Positions 22,302 to 29,449 of a stretch of DNA of 39,752 bases are shown here, piece after piece. This DNA comes from an uncultured Parabacteroides sp. (lineage in GTDB: Bacteria; Bacteroidota; Bacteroidia; Bacteroidales; Tannerellaceae). The translations under genes were made by a program, and so were the position numbers. A model generated the notes under the pieces. That model was given only the letters and a program-made list of their open reading frames with translations, made no database searches and was not told the DNA's origin. Position 1 is the stretch's first letter. Each line of letters opens with the position of its first letter. The stretch lies in contig CAKVBA010000024.1 in assembly GCA_934725305.1 (NCBI GenBank), forward strand, positions 1 through 39,752. The letters run 5' to 3'.

Positions 22302-22309
22302 CAAATGTA
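22302..22309 (-). promoter_or_regulatory. -7 box upstream of the sigma54 activator operon
   Basis: TACATTTG on the minus strand is an exact TAnnTTTG match and predicts a leader of about 40 nt before the ATG at 22256. A well-spaced -33 element is not clear. Confidence 0.4.
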
Positions 22310-22360
22310 CAAATCTTAATTCAAATAATCAGCAAGAGAAACAGAATCTAAATTCATTTC

Positions 22361-23197
22361 TCATTTTTTAGCACCGTACGTACGGTGATATAAGAAGTCA
22401 GCCAACTCCTTTTCGGTCTTAAACTGCTGAATATCTTCTGCAGAAATAGGCTCTCCTATATAGACATCCACTGTACGCCCACGCTTGTTAAATGCCTCTG
22501 TCGGAATACGTAAAGTTCGTATTCGCCAATCAATGTTGCCCAACCAGTAGAAGAACTTGGAGTTCAGAAAATCAAAGTAAACCGGATAGACTGGCACGTT
22601 TGACTTCTGAATTAGCCGAATCACACTACGTGTCCAGGTCAGGTCTAACACCTGCTTTTCTTTTTTGTTATAAAACGAGATGGCTCCTGCCGGGAAGAAT
22701 CCCATAGGATGACCTTCCTTTAATCGCTGCAAAGAGAGGCGCACGCCATTCACATTTGACATATTGGCTCCCTGGTTATTGGAATCAGGCTTAACGGCAA
22801 TGAAATTATCACTCATAGCGCCAATCTTATTCAAGATGCCATTGACCATTACCTTAAAGTCGGGACGAAGACGGGCAAAGATATCAATCAAGATAATACC
22901 ATCCAGCGATCCAATCGGATGATTCGAAACTGTCACAAAAGCTCCCTGAGGCAGATTGTCCAGGCGTTCTTTATTATGAACCCTATATTTGAGATCAATC
23001 AAAGAATCATTCAGCAAAGCTGTCGTAAAATCCGCACCACGCAGATGGCAGTTATTAGCATGAGCCTTGTTTACCTTTTCGATATTCAACAACTTAATCA
23101 ACCATTTACCCAAACATGAACCGATGCGCCCTTTAAAGAAAGGGGCCATTTCTTGCAAATCGTTAATATCTACAACACTTTTCTTCATACTATACAT
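22361..23197 (-). CDS. Lysophospholipid/N-acyl acyltransferase family protein
   Basis: A 278-residue PlsC/OlsB-like acyltransferase. The catalytic motif is NHPIGSLDG (N92, H93, D99), which is the HPxGxLD form found in the hemolysin/OlsB-like branch rather than the classical H-x4-D. A downstream FFPAGAIS motif fits the substrate-binding block. It has no signal peptide and should act at the inner membrane, transferring an acyl chain to a lipid intermediate. The ATG at 23197 overlaps the stop of the CDP-alcohol gene by 8 bp; an ATG at 23188 just past the stop is an alternative. It is the last gene of the lipid operon. The acceptor (glycerophosphate, amino acid or sphingoid) is unknown. Confidence 0.8.
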   Translation of the reverse strand: MYSMKKSVVDINDLQEMAPFFKGRIGSCLGKWLIKLLNIEKVNKAHANNCHLRGADFTTALLNDSLIDLKYRVHNKERLDNLPQGAFVTVSNHPIGSLDGIILIDIFARLRPDFKVMVNGILNKIGAMSDNFIAVKPDSNNQGANMSNVNGVRLSLQRLKEGHPMGFFPAGAISFYNKKEKQVLDLTWTRSVIRLIQKSNVPVYPVYFDFLNSKFFYWLGNIDWRIRTLRIPTEAFNKRGRTVDVYIGEPISAEDIQQFKTEKELADFLYHRTYGAKK

Positions 23198-24080
23198 TCA
23201 GATAAGAGGCACACATCTTTTCATGTTTCTTCAAGACAAACAGCAAAACCGAATTCAATACGACAATCTCAAACAAATAGTAGGCCCACACCTGACCCGT
23301 CAGTACGATGGCAAACATAACCAATGAACGTCCATTGAATGTCAACAAGTCGATATAACGCATCAAACGACAACTCTGTTTACGGAAACTAACCCGTACA
23401 TCCTGTGGAATATCATCTCCATATTTGGCATGGATATTATGAAGCATCTGCTGCAATGTCGGTGTTGCACGCACCTGTAACATAGTGTACCAACGGTATA
23501 AGAAATAGAATGTTTTGTTGATACCATACTTCATCTCTTTATGTTTAGCCTCGACCTGTTCCAGCGACTGAAACTCAGCTCCTTTATCTTTACTGATAAA
23601 ATAAAGATGCAATGTCTTATAATAGTCTGTAATATTTGCCTGCACCAGATGAGAAAGACCAGATAACACAGCTAGAATAAAGAAGCTGTATGTACCATAC
23701 TGATCTGCCAAACGAAAGGCAAAGCCAATATAAATAGAGGCAAACCAAATGTCTCCTGCAAAACCGTCAAGGATACGGCCAATAGCCGACTTAATACCTG
23801 TTAATCGTGCCAGCTGTCCGTCCACGCAATCCAAGATATTGGCAAACACCAATAAAAGAATACCATAGATAGCATAGGCGAGATCGTTATGATAGAACAT
23901 AAAACCCGCACCAGCTCCCACAAAGATAGAAATAACAGTTATCATGTTGGGTGTAATACCTGTACCACGCAACATTCGGGCTATACGAAACCCGATTGGA
24001 CGATAAAATATACGGTCTACTACATTTTCTGTTTCAATTGATTTTAACGATGCCTCGTACTCTTTATCCAATTCACTCAT
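23190..24080 (-). CDS. CDP-alcohol phosphotransferase family protein
   Basis: A 296-residue integral membrane enzyme with a soluble N-terminal stretch of about 40 residues and several hydrophobic segments. The signature is D84, D87-G88, A91-R92, G101, D105 and D110. The last spacing is four residues (DGFAGD) instead of the usual three. The family joins a CDP-activated alcohol or lipid to an acceptor with release of CMP. With a TagD-like cytidylyltransferase in the same operon, a soluble CDP-alcohol donor such as CDP-glycerol is plausible, but this is inference. The gene begins 8 bp after the SDR stop and overlaps the acyltransferase start. Confidence 0.85.
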   Translation of the reverse strand: MSELDKEYEASLKSIETENVVDRIFYRPIGFRIARMLRGTGITPNMITVISIFVGAGAGFMFYHNDLAYAIYGILLLVFANILDCVDGQLARLTGIKSAIGRILDGFAGDIWFASIYIGFAFRLADQYGTYSFFILAVLSGLSHLVQANITDYYKTLHLYFISKDKGAEFQSLEQVEAKHKEMKYGINKTFYFLYRWYTMLQVRATPTLQQMLHNIHAKYGDDIPQDVRVSFRKQSCRLMRYIDLLTFNGRSLVMFAIVLTGQVWAYYLFEIVVLNSVLLFVLKKHEKMCASYLNV

Positions 24081-24088
24081 TACACCTA

Positions 24089-24817
24089 TTACTTATATGA
24101 ATAGCCGCCATCAACCACGACTACTTCTCCATTAAAATAACTATTTTCAATCAACATTTTATACACTTCGGCCAACTCGTCGGGATCGCAGAAGCGCTCC
24201 AATGACACCTTACGCTCAATATTGTGACGAATCTCGGCTGGTTTGGTCTTCTGCCACTCTGTATCCACAAAGCCCGGAGCAACTGCATTGACTCTCAACT
24301 TATAAGGGACCAGGAATTTAACCAAATTCTTCACCAAAGCATGCACAGCACTCTTTGTTACACCATAGGCCAAAGAAATGGAATGAGGCTCGATACCCAT
24401 CAATGAGCCTGTAAAGACTACACTTCCTCCTTCACGCATATTACCAACAATGCGCTGCAACAAAAAGACGGGGAAATGAACATTTCCATAGAACACACAT
24501 TCCCATTCTTCGGGCTTCAGCTGTTCAAATGGATCACGGCAAGTCAGTCCGGCGTTAAAGACTAAAGCATCCAGCATCAGCTTATGCTCCTTCAAATAGG
24601 CTGCAATCTGCTCAATTGTAGCCGGGTTGGTTATATCAGCCTGTAAAGCCTCAACTTCAATGGCATAAGTGTCTCGCAGATGGTCACACGTTTGTGAAGC
24701 AATCACTTTGTCCGATCCATATGTAAGCACAAGATTATAGCCCGCTTTAGCCAAACAGGTTGCCACAGCTTTACCGATGCCTTTTGTGGCACCGGTAATT
24801 AAAGCATATTTTTTCAT
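24089..24817 (-). CDS. SDR-family oxidoreductase (FabG-like)
   Basis: A 242-residue short-chain dehydrogenase/reductase. The cofactor motif TGATKGIG is at 8-15, NAG at 88-90, and the catalytic residues are S138, Y151 and K155 (YGVTK). The C-terminus has the usual FNGEVVVVDGGYSYK. It resembles 3-oxoacyl-ACP reductases but is not in a fatty-acid synthesis cluster. Position between a cytidylyltransferase gene (9 bp upstream) and the CDP-alcohol enzyme (8 bp downstream) suggests it reduces or oxidises a lipid or headgroup intermediate. The fabG label would be an over-call. Cofactor preference cannot be judged firmly. Confidence 0.85.
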   Translation of the reverse strand: MKKYALITGATKGIGKAVATCLAKAGYNLVLTYGSDKVIASQTCDHLRDTYAIEVEALQADITNPATIEQIAAYLKEHKLMLDALVFNAGLTCRDPFEQLKPEEWECVFYGNVHFPVFLLQRIVGNMREGGSVVFTGSLMGIEPHSISLAYGVTKSAVHALVKNLVKFLVPYKLRVNAVAPGFVDTEWQKTKPAEIRHNIERKVSLERFCDPDELAEVYKMLIENSYFNGEVVVVDGGYSYK

Positions 24818-24826
24818 TTTCAGTTG

Positions 24827-25297
24827 TTACATTTTTTCATCTAAGCCTTTGACAGTGTCTGGTTTTGCCTGACGCTGAGTTCTCAAATTAGCTTCATATG
24901 TGTCATGAATCGTCTTCTTCAAATTAGTAGAAGAGACACCTGTACCATAAGGGAAATAAAACACCTGTACGCCTAAATCTTTCAAATAATCATACTTGCC
25001 ATACCAGTCGTCGCCTACAACGAAGGCATCAATGTTTAACTTCTTAACAATTTCTGTATGGTCCAACGAATGCTGTGGAATAACAATATCCGGAGTCTTC
25101 AATGCCTCAATAATCTGCAAACGTTCATTGAAAGGAATGATCGGATGCGGTTTATAAGATGATACCAACTCGTCTGTACTAACACCGACAATCAAAATAT
25201 CCGCTAAACTACGAGCATAATTAATCATACGCAAATGATTATAATGGAACATGTCAAATGTTCCTGACGTATAGACTATCGTTTTATCCTTAAACAT
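24827..25297 (-). CDS. Glycerol-3-phosphate cytidylyltransferase-like protein
   Basis: A 156-residue nucleotidyltransferase of the TagD/GCT type. The first nucleotide-binding motif reads GTFDMFHYNH (12-21), so the canonical HxGH is HYNH, with Asn replacing Gly. The block VVGDDWYGKYDYLKDLGV (about 93-110) closely follows the TagD pattern, and GVSSTNLKK (120-128) replaces the usual GISTT region. It should use CTP to activate a phosphorylated alcohol, probably glycerol 3-phosphate or ethanolamine phosphate. It is the first gene of a tight four-gene operon with an SDR, a CDP-alcohol phosphotransferase and an acyltransferase. The C-terminal 25 residues are a polar tail. The substrate is inferred only from similarity. 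Confidence 0.82.
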   Translation of the reverse strand: MFKDKTIVYTSGTFDMFHYNHLRMINYARSLADILIVGVSTDELVSSYKPHPIIPFNERLQIIEALKTPDIVIPQHSLDHTEIVKKLNIDAFVVGDDWYGKYDYLKDLGVQVFYFPYGTGVSSTNLKKTIHDTYEANLRTQRQAKPDTVKGLDEKM

Positions 25298-25318
25298 ACT
25301 ATTCTAATTTTAAAATTG

Positions 25319-25336
25319 CAAATATACGCAAACATA
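25319..25336 (-). promoter_or_regulatory. Two tandem -7 boxes upstream of the lipid operon
   Basis: On the minus strand TATGTTTG (25329-25336) and TATATTTG (25319-25326) are both exact TAnnTTTG matches, 10 bp apart. Each is followed by G/C bases and is 20-40 bp before the ATG at 25297. A TTTT, rather than TTTG, sits 19 bp upstream of the first. Confidence 0.5.
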
Positions 25337-25474
25337 CGCAAACTTTTCCTATATAAAAAGTTTCCCAAGGAAAAGCCTTATTTTGTAACATAAAATGCCA
25401 TTCAAACGAAATATACATTCCATCTAAATGACACTTTGCTGTCCATTAGCAAAATTAACTATGCACCGGCTCAA

Positions 25475-25562
25475 CACTCTCACATGCCTTCTTTTTCCCA
25501 TAATTACCCGTTTAAATTGGGTAGGCACTCCGTTTTAGCCAGGAAAATCACCTGTTTTCAGC
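25475..25562 (+). repeat. 22-bp tandem repeat array D (four units)
   Basis: Units of 22 bp start at 25475, 25497, 25519 and 25541. The third (GGGTAGGCACTCC then GTTTTAGCC) matches array A almost exactly. The second ends ACCCGTTTAAATT, as in array A, and the fourth keeps CACCTGTTTT in register. The first is the most diverged. Confidence 0.65.
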
Positions 25563-25585
25563 CCCAATAAATGGCCAATATATTT

Positions 25586-25599
25586 AATTCTGCCAACAG
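25586..25599 (+). repeat. AATTCTGCCAACAG motif copy 3
   Basis: A two-base variant of the AATTCCGCCAACGG motif, 24 bp downstream of repeat array D and in the same relative orientation as at array A. Confidence 0.5.
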
Positions 25600-25660
25600 A
25601 TACTTTTTACAATATCGTATAACACAAAGAGAGATGACAGACAAACGATACTTTTCCTAT

Positions 25661-26761
25661 TTACATCTCTTCGTCTTTCGTCAAATCAAGCTTTTCGTTA
25701 TCGCCACCCTTATCAAAATACTGCTTACGCAACGGATTAGCGGTAGCTTCCATATAACGCAAGCGATTGCGATAGATATCGATAGCGGTATAAAGAGCCT
25801 GACGGAACGAGTCTTCTGACGCCACATTTTGTCCGGCAATGTCATACGCTGTACCATGAGCCGGAGAAGTACGCACAATAGACAATCCTGCCGTATAATT
25901 AACGCCATTGTCCATTGCCAATGCCTTGAACGGAGCCAAACCCTGGTCGTGATACATTGCTAAAACGCCATCGAAACGCTCATACATACGTGAACCAAAG
26001 AAGCCATCAACAGCATAAGGACCAAAAGACATTATGCCTTTACTTTCTGCCTCCTGCATAGCCGGCACAATGATTGTCTCTTCTTCACTTCCCAACAGAC
26101 CGGCATCACCGGCGTGTGGATTTAACGCCAACACAGCAATACGAGGTTTTACAATACCAAAATCCTTTTTCAACGAGTGATTGAAAATGCGTAATTTATT
26201 GATGATATCCTCCTTACGAATGGAAGAAGCTATCTGAGACACCGGTATATGTCCTGTCACCAAGGCTACACGCAGACGGTCGTTCAACAAAATCATCAAT
26301 GCCTTTCTTCCCTGTTCAGCGAAATGCTGTTCAAGATATTCGGTATGTCCAGGAAAGTGAAAATCCTCGTTCTGAATATTGTGCTTGTTAATCGGAGCTG
26401 TAAGCAACACATCAATAGCACCACGCTTCAAATCGGCCACGGCTGCTTCCAAAGATTTGTAAGCCGCATCTCCAGCAGCAGGCGTTGACTGTGATAGTTC
26501 CACCTTTACATCGTCATTGATACAGTTGATAATATTGACACGATTCAGCCCGGCCTCTTCTGCCTGAGTAATGATGTTCATATTCATAGCAGGCAAGTCC
26601 AATGCCTTACGGTGATAAGCAGCTACCTTTGAAGAACCATAAATCACAGGAGTACATAATTCTGTCATACGTGCATCAGCAAATGTCTTCAAAATCACCT
26701 CGTATCCAATACCATTTATATCTCCATGGGTTATACCCACTTTTATCAATCGTTCCTCCAT
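25661..26761 (-). CDS. pdxA: 4-hydroxythreonine-4-phosphate dehydrogenase PdxA
   Basis: A 366-residue PdxA of pyridoxal 5'-phosphate synthesis. It oxidises 4-phosphooxy-L-threonine with NAD, followed by decarboxylation to the aminoacetone phosphate used by PdxJ. Recognisable blocks are GITHGDINGIGYEVILK at the N-terminus, APINKHNI, FPGHTEYL with a metal-binding His, LNPHAGD, MYHDQGLAPFK with a second metal His, and RTSPAHGTAYDIAG with a third. The C-terminal 25 residues (FDKGGDNEKLDLTKDEEM) are a charged tail beyond the core domain. It is the last gene of an rlmN-DUF4837-pdxA operon, 11 bp after the DUF4837 stop. Confidence 0.95.
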   Translation of the reverse strand: MEERLIKVGITHGDINGIGYEVILKTFADARMTELCTPVIYGSSKVAAYHRKALDLPAMNMNIITQAEEAGLNRVNIINCINDDVKVELSQSTPAAGDAAYKSLEAAVADLKRGAIDVLLTAPINKHNIQNEDFHFPGHTEYLEQHFAEQGRKALMILLNDRLRVALVTGHIPVSQIASSIRKEDIINKLRIFNHSLKKDFGIVKPRIAVLALNPHAGDAGLLGSEEETIIVPAMQEAESKGIMSFGPYAVDGFFGSRMYERFDGVLAMYHDQGLAPFKALAMDNGVNYTAGLSIVRTSPAHGTAYDIAGQNVASEDSFRQALYTAIDIYRNRLRYMEATANPLRKQYFDKGGDNEKLDLTKDEEM

Positions 26762-26772
26762 CTTTTGTCTGT

Positions 26773-27810
26773 TTAGTTCTTTTCTTCTTTCTTCTTCTGA
26801 TCGCCTGAAGCAGACGCTGCAACTTCAGCAGGCAACTTCAATGTATATAAAGCAGCCTCGATACGACGTATAAAATTGCGTTTGTCTGTCTCAGGAGCAT
26901 ACACAAAACCTTCAACAACCACAATGCGATTGTTCTGTTCATCCAAACGTACATGAGCGACAAACGGTCCGCCCATCATATCGCCTTCCAGCTTCCATAA
27001 TCCACGCAAAACACCACAATACTGACCATCCACAGTAATTGGCTTATACGTAATTTCAGCACGTGTTTCTGTGGCCATATACGAATTCGGGAAAGCACCC
27101 GGCAAGTTTTCACGCATCACTGAATCACGCTTAGCTACTAAATAGTCTAATGTAAATGTATTAACATCGACATAGGGGAATGTATAAACCACCACATCCG
27201 TACGTCCTGTATTGGCATGATTAGAGGCCCAGAAGAAATTCGTGGTATCTCTGAAATAGGTCATATTGGCCGGAACCTTCAGCTCGATACCAAAATCCTT
27301 TTTCACGTTATCCATAACGACCGTACTATATTCCTTTTTAAGCAATGTGATGGTACGGGCAAATTCTTCCTTGACAAAAAGATCAGATAATACATTCTGA
27401 TTTTCTTGCAAATAAGTAACGATGGCCTCATTATCAGGAGCAGAAAGTCTCAATACATATTGATTCTTAGCCCACAAGTCTTTCTCAAAACTGAGAGACA
27501 CTTTTGTATAAGCAGTTGGATCCACCTTTACAATCAAAATATTACGCACAAACTTCAAAAGCCCGTTAAAGTCTTTCGGCTGCACATAAGAAATTTTCAA
27601 AGATGGCTCAGACTGAGGTAATCCCGGAATATCTGAAGCCAAATCGGAACGCAAAGCACTACCCAGCTCACTTTCCCAAGAAGCCTGGTCAACAACAGTA
27701 ACCACTTCGTAAGCCAAACCGGTTGCCTGGGTCATAACCGGACCTGATGAGCAGGAAGATAGCATCCACAAAAACAGTAAAATGCTAAAAAACAATGATT
27801 GTGTTTTCAT
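26773..27810 (-). CDS. DUF4837 family lipoprotein
   Basis: A 345-residue lipoprotein with lipobox MLSSC (C20), thus exported and membrane-anchored. The body matches the DUF4837 family of Bacteroidetes, with YEVVTVVDQASWESELG near the start, NILIVKVDP in the first third, and WKLEGDMMGGPFVAHVRLD with GFVYAPETDKRNFIRRIEAALYTLK near the end. The function is unknown. The last 20 residues are Lys/Glu-rich. It lies between rlmN (53 bp upstream) and pdxA (11 bp downstream), a linkage without an obvious biochemical meaning. Confidence 0.85.
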   Translation of the reverse strand: MKTQSLFFSILLFLWMLSSCSSGPVMTQATGLAYEVVTVVDQASWESELGSALRSDLASDIPGLPQSEPSLKISYVQPKDFNGLLKFVRNILIVKVDPTAYTKVSLSFEKDLWAKNQYVLRLSAPDNEAIVTYLQENQNVLSDLFVKEEFARTITLLKKEYSTVVMDNVKKDFGIELKVPANMTYFRDTTNFFWASNHANTGRTDVVVYTFPYVDVNTFTLDYLVAKRDSVMRENLPGAFPNSYMATETRAEITYKPITVDGQYCGVLRGLWKLEGDMMGGPFVAHVRLDEQNNRIVVVEGFVYAPETDKRNFIRRIEAALYTLKLPAEVAASASGDQKKKEEKN

Positions 27811-27863
27811 ATTATATGCTTTTTATTAATTCGTACAAATATAAACTATTTCATCGGTAACTC

Positions 27864-28904
27864 CTATTGGGCAGAATCCTTTTTAGCAGACTTTGCCGTT
27901 GACAACATACCACAAGCTGCAAAAATATCTTCACCGCGAGAAGCACGAATTGTACAAGTAACACCTTTTTCCAGCAAGATATTCTGGAAAGCCTCCATAC
28001 GACTCATATCCGAAGTCTCTAAAGGCACATTGGGAATCGCATGAAAACGAATCAAGTTAACACGACAGGGAATGCCCTTCACTAAGCCGGCCAAAGCCTT
28101 GGCATGCTGCAAGCTATCATTCAAGTTCTTGAAGACAATATACTCAAAAGACACTCGGCGCTGGTGAGTAAAGTCATACTGACGAATCAAATCCAACACA
28201 TCATGTATAGGAAAGGCCTTTTCAACAGGCATCAACGTCAATCGCTCTGCAGGATAAGGAGAATGCAGACTGACCGCCAAATGACAGTCGCTCTCATCCA
28301 AAAAGCGTTTCAACCCCTTCATCACACCAACGGTAGAGACCGTTATACGCTTGGGGCTCCATCCATAGCCATATGAAGAGGTAAGAATTTCCAACACCTT
28401 AAACACTTCTGTTGTATTATCAAGAGGCTCACCCATTCCCATAAAAACGATATTGGTAAGCATGTCATGCTCGGGCAAAGACTGAATTTGATTCAAAATC
28501 TGATTAGCAGTAAGACTGGCCGTAAAACCCTGCTTGCCGGTCATACAAAAGAGACAATTCATCTTACATCCCACCTGAGAAGAGACGCACAATGTAGCAC
28601 GGTCTTCTGTCGGAATATAGACCGACTCTACGTAACGGCCTTCGCCTGCCCCATACAAGTATTTAATAGTCCCATCAACCGATTTCATATAATCGACCGG
28701 AGGAACAGCTCCTACTTCATAATGTTCTTCGAGCCAATTACGTTTCACTGCTGAGATATTGGTCATATCAGCAATACGAGTTACACGTTTCTTATAGAGC
28801 CAATCGGCCAATTGCTTGGCAGCATACCCAGGCAATCCGGCTTCTGCTGCAACCGCCTTTAACTCATCCAAAGTCAGACCTAATAATTGTTTCTTGTTTC
28901 CCAT
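27864..28904 (-). CDS. rlmN: 23S rRNA/tRNA (adenine-C2)-methyltransferase RlmN
   Basis: A 346-residue radical SAM enzyme that methylates C2 of A2503 in 23S rRNA and A37 in some tRNAs. The radical SAM cluster ligands are C113, C117 and C120 (CKMNCLFC), followed by MTGKQGF. The GMGEPLDN block binds SAM. The second catalytic cysteine near the C-terminus is C331 (AACGML), which rules out an inactive form. The N-terminal helical domain (LTLDELKAVAAEAGLPGYAAKQLADWLY) is the RNA-recruiting part of the family. First gene of the operon, with a -7 box at 28930-28937. Confidence 0.96.
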   Translation of the reverse strand: MGNKKQLLGLTLDELKAVAAEAGLPGYAAKQLADWLYKKRVTRIADMTNISAVKRNWLEEHYEVGAVPPVDYMKSVDGTIKYLYGAGEGRYVESVYIPTEDRATLCVSSQVGCKMNCLFCMTGKQGFTASLTANQILNQIQSLPEHDMLTNIVFMGMGEPLDNTTEVFKVLEILTSSYGYGWSPKRITVSTVGVMKGLKRFLDESDCHLAVSLHSPYPAERLTLMPVEKAFPIHDVLDLIRQYDFTHQRRVSFEYIVFKNLNDSLQHAKALAGLVKGIPCRVNLIRFHAIPNVPLETSDMSRMEAFQNILLEKGVTCTIRASRGEDIFAACGMLSTAKSAKKDSAQ

Positions 28905-28929
28905 TATAATCTAGTATTCTTATACTATG

Positions 28930-28937
28930 CAAATTTA
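28930..28937 (-). promoter_or_regulatory. -7 promoter box of the rlmN operon
   Basis: TAAATTTG on the minus strand is an exact TAnnTTTG match, about 25 bp before the ATG at 28904. No convincing -33 TTTG is found at the usual 19-21 bp. Confidence 0.45.
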
Positions 28938-29005
28938 CACAAAATCTGCAAGCAATCTGTATGATATTGCAGAAACAGAAAGACAAAACTGCTTGTTACC
29001 CGTTC

Positions 29006-29200
29006 AACTCAATTCGGTCATTAGATTACGATTCTTGTTAGTACTTGTTTTGAGTAGATTGCAATGGCTGCGTTGAAGGCATAGCGGGCTATGTCGAAAT
29101 GCAGGCGGAAGCAAGATGCCGAAAGAAGTGCTGACAAGAGTTGGAAAGAATAGAAATATTCAGCTGTTTTACTTTTTCGCTCTAATGACCGATTTGGGTT
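29006..29200. mobile_element. MITE-like element, short form (195 bp)
   Basis: Left end AACTCAATTCGGTCATTAGA (29006-29025) and right end TCTAATGACCGATTTGGGTT (29181-29200) form imperfect terminal inverted repeats. Read on the minus strand, its two halves match the outer parts of the 535-bp element at 18336-18870, including the segment CAGCTGAATATTT and the segment CAACGCAGCCATTGCAATCT. No clear target duplication is seen. The element is too short to encode its own transposase. Confidence 0.65.
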
Positions 29201-29257
29201 CAAAGACAAATCACAAGCGATTTGAGCAATCTCATCCTCTGTGACTTGATTTTACTG

Positions 29258-29363
29258 ATTCTTACAAACCTTGAAAGCAGTGTGTCATAATTGCAAACTG
29301 CTGCGTTGCTTTCGAAATTCGACCTCAGTGCCTCGCATTTTGCTAATTCTTACAAACCTTGAA
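29258..29363 (+). repeat. Direct repeat ATTCTTACAAACCTTGAA, two copies 88 bp apart
   Basis: Identical 18-bp copies at 29258-29275 and 29346-29363 bracket an 70-bp segment that includes the 50-bp block shared with 37199-37248. The second copy touches the ppiD terminator. The layout resembles a target or recombination duplication. Confidence 0.65.
29280..29329 (+). repeat. 50-bp dispersed repeat, copy 1
   Basis: By hand alignment this block agrees without gaps at about 39 of 50 positions with 37199-37248, same strand. Shared parts include GCTTTC and CCTCAGT; most differences are transitions. Confidence 0.6.
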
Positions 29364-29404
29364 GAGGCTGCATCAAAATAGTTAAATTTTGACACAGCCT
29401 CTTC
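29361..29404 (-). terminator. Long hairpin after ppiD
   Basis: A 19-position stem (GAAGAGGCTG arm to CAGCCTCTTC arm) pairs fully on the minus strand if two G-U pairs are allowed, whereas the plus strand has two A-C mismatches. It lies 46 bp after the ppiD stop. The T-run is short, so it may rely on the hairpin itself. The core GGCTGTGTCAAAA is shared with the secG terminator. Confidence 0.65.
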
Positions 29405-29449
29405 GACTTTTCCTATCTGTATATATTTAGAAATACAGTGTGCTCAATA

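Larger units (their letters stand above)
25298..25660. other. Non-coding stretch between pdxA and the lipid operon
   Basis: These 363 bp contain the tandem -7 boxes, a 22-bp repeat array (25475-25562) and an AATTCCGCCAACG-like motif (25586-25599). No gene or clear terminator is seen in the remainder; a weak TATCGT/ACGATA inverted repeat follows the pdxA stop. Confidence 0.6.
28905..29449. other. 545-bp gene-free repeat region between rlmN and ppiD
   Basis: The stretch holds the rlmN promoter box, the short MITE-like element (29006-29200), a direct repeat pair (29258 and 29346) enclosing a 50-bp block shared with 37.2 kb, and the ppiD terminator. A 62-codon open frame across the MITE-like element is repeat sequence and is not called a gene. 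Confidence 0.65.

Noticed and set aside
29021..29209. Open frame of 62 codons across the short MITE-like element
   Set aside because: It is composed of the repeated element including its inverted ends; no family resemblance and no ribosome binding region.
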